From Acrocarpospora phusangensis (lineage in GTDB: Bacteria > Actinomycetota > Actinomycetes > Streptosporangiales > Streptosporangiaceae), in contig NZ_BOOA01000089.1 of assembly GCF_016862995.1 (NCBI RefSeq), positions 1 through 32,253 of the forward strand: 32,253 bases of DNA, in the 5' to 3' direction. Numbering within the stretch: position 1 is the first letter of the stretch; the number at the start of each line of letters is the position of its first letter. Below, one piece after another: positions 32,252 to 32,253 of the stretch. A model generated the notes under the pieces. The model saw only the letters and a list, made by a program, of their open reading frames with translations, had not been told where the DNA came from and made no database searches. A program made the position numbers and the translations under genes.

Positions 32252-32253
32252 GA

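Noticed and set aside
1-32253. CRISPR array or intact insertion sequence
   Set aside because: No regularly spaced repeats and no complete transposase were found; the only mobile trace is the recombinase fragment near 31800.

Overview
The window is high-GC actinomycete DNA. Reading frames have G/C-rich third positions, GTG and TTG starts are common, and the gene families are typical of the group: two large LuxR/ATPase regulators, a SigE-type ECF sigma factor, a PASTA-less Ser/Thr kinase and a NACHT ATPase with many membrane helices. The mix best resembles a Streptosporangiaceae-type soil actinomycete such as Nonomuraea. That placement is inferred from gene content, because no rRNA or housekeeping marker is present.

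Layout. 1-4570 (minus) is a surface locus: a WxL-interacting-like (DUF916-type) membrane-anchored protein translationally coupled to a very large secreted protein (L-type lectin, IPT/TIG, FN3, Ig-like and DUF11-like repeats) that runs off the left edge. 4786-7058 is a divergent EthR-like TetR repressor and 14-helix MFS exporter with an inverted repeat over the probable promoter. 7199-7744 is a sortase-anchored (LPFTG) protein. 7997-9784 (minus) is the most striking part: a bacterial Ro60/TROVE protein directly preceded by a non-coding RNA that folds as a YrlA-type Y RNA, with a Ro-binding stem carrying a circularly permuted tRNA-like module. 10020-14939 holds a LuxR-family ATPase regulator, a berberine-bridge-type flavoprotein and an unknown protein. 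14924-16972 (minus) holds a lamin-tail-domain secreted protein and a membrane Ser/Thr kinase. 17372-18947 is the fmdB-fmdA formamidase pair. 19183-21943 has a three-repeat secreted protein, a small membrane protein and an ECF sigma factor coupled to a membrane partner. 22033-26817 (minus) runs from a second LuxR-family ATPase regulator to a small membrane protein and a multicopper oxidase. 27010-29175 is a NACHT ATPase whose 5' end looks frameshifted. 29598-30787 is a GntR repressor coupled to a membrane protein, with a 12-bp inverted repeat in front. From 31168 to the end there are small orphan genes and debris: an internally deleted ATPase and a tyrosine-recombinase tail, which suggest an old integration scar.

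How the parts work together. Most units are self-contained regulator-plus-target modules (TetR/MFS, GntR/membrane protein, sigma/membrane partner, FmdB/FmdA, possibly LuxR/multicopper oxidase). The Ro60-Y RNA pair should form an RNA-surveillance ribonucleoprotein. No rRNA, canonical tRNA, CRISPR array, intact insertion sequence or secondary-metabolite assembly line was seen.
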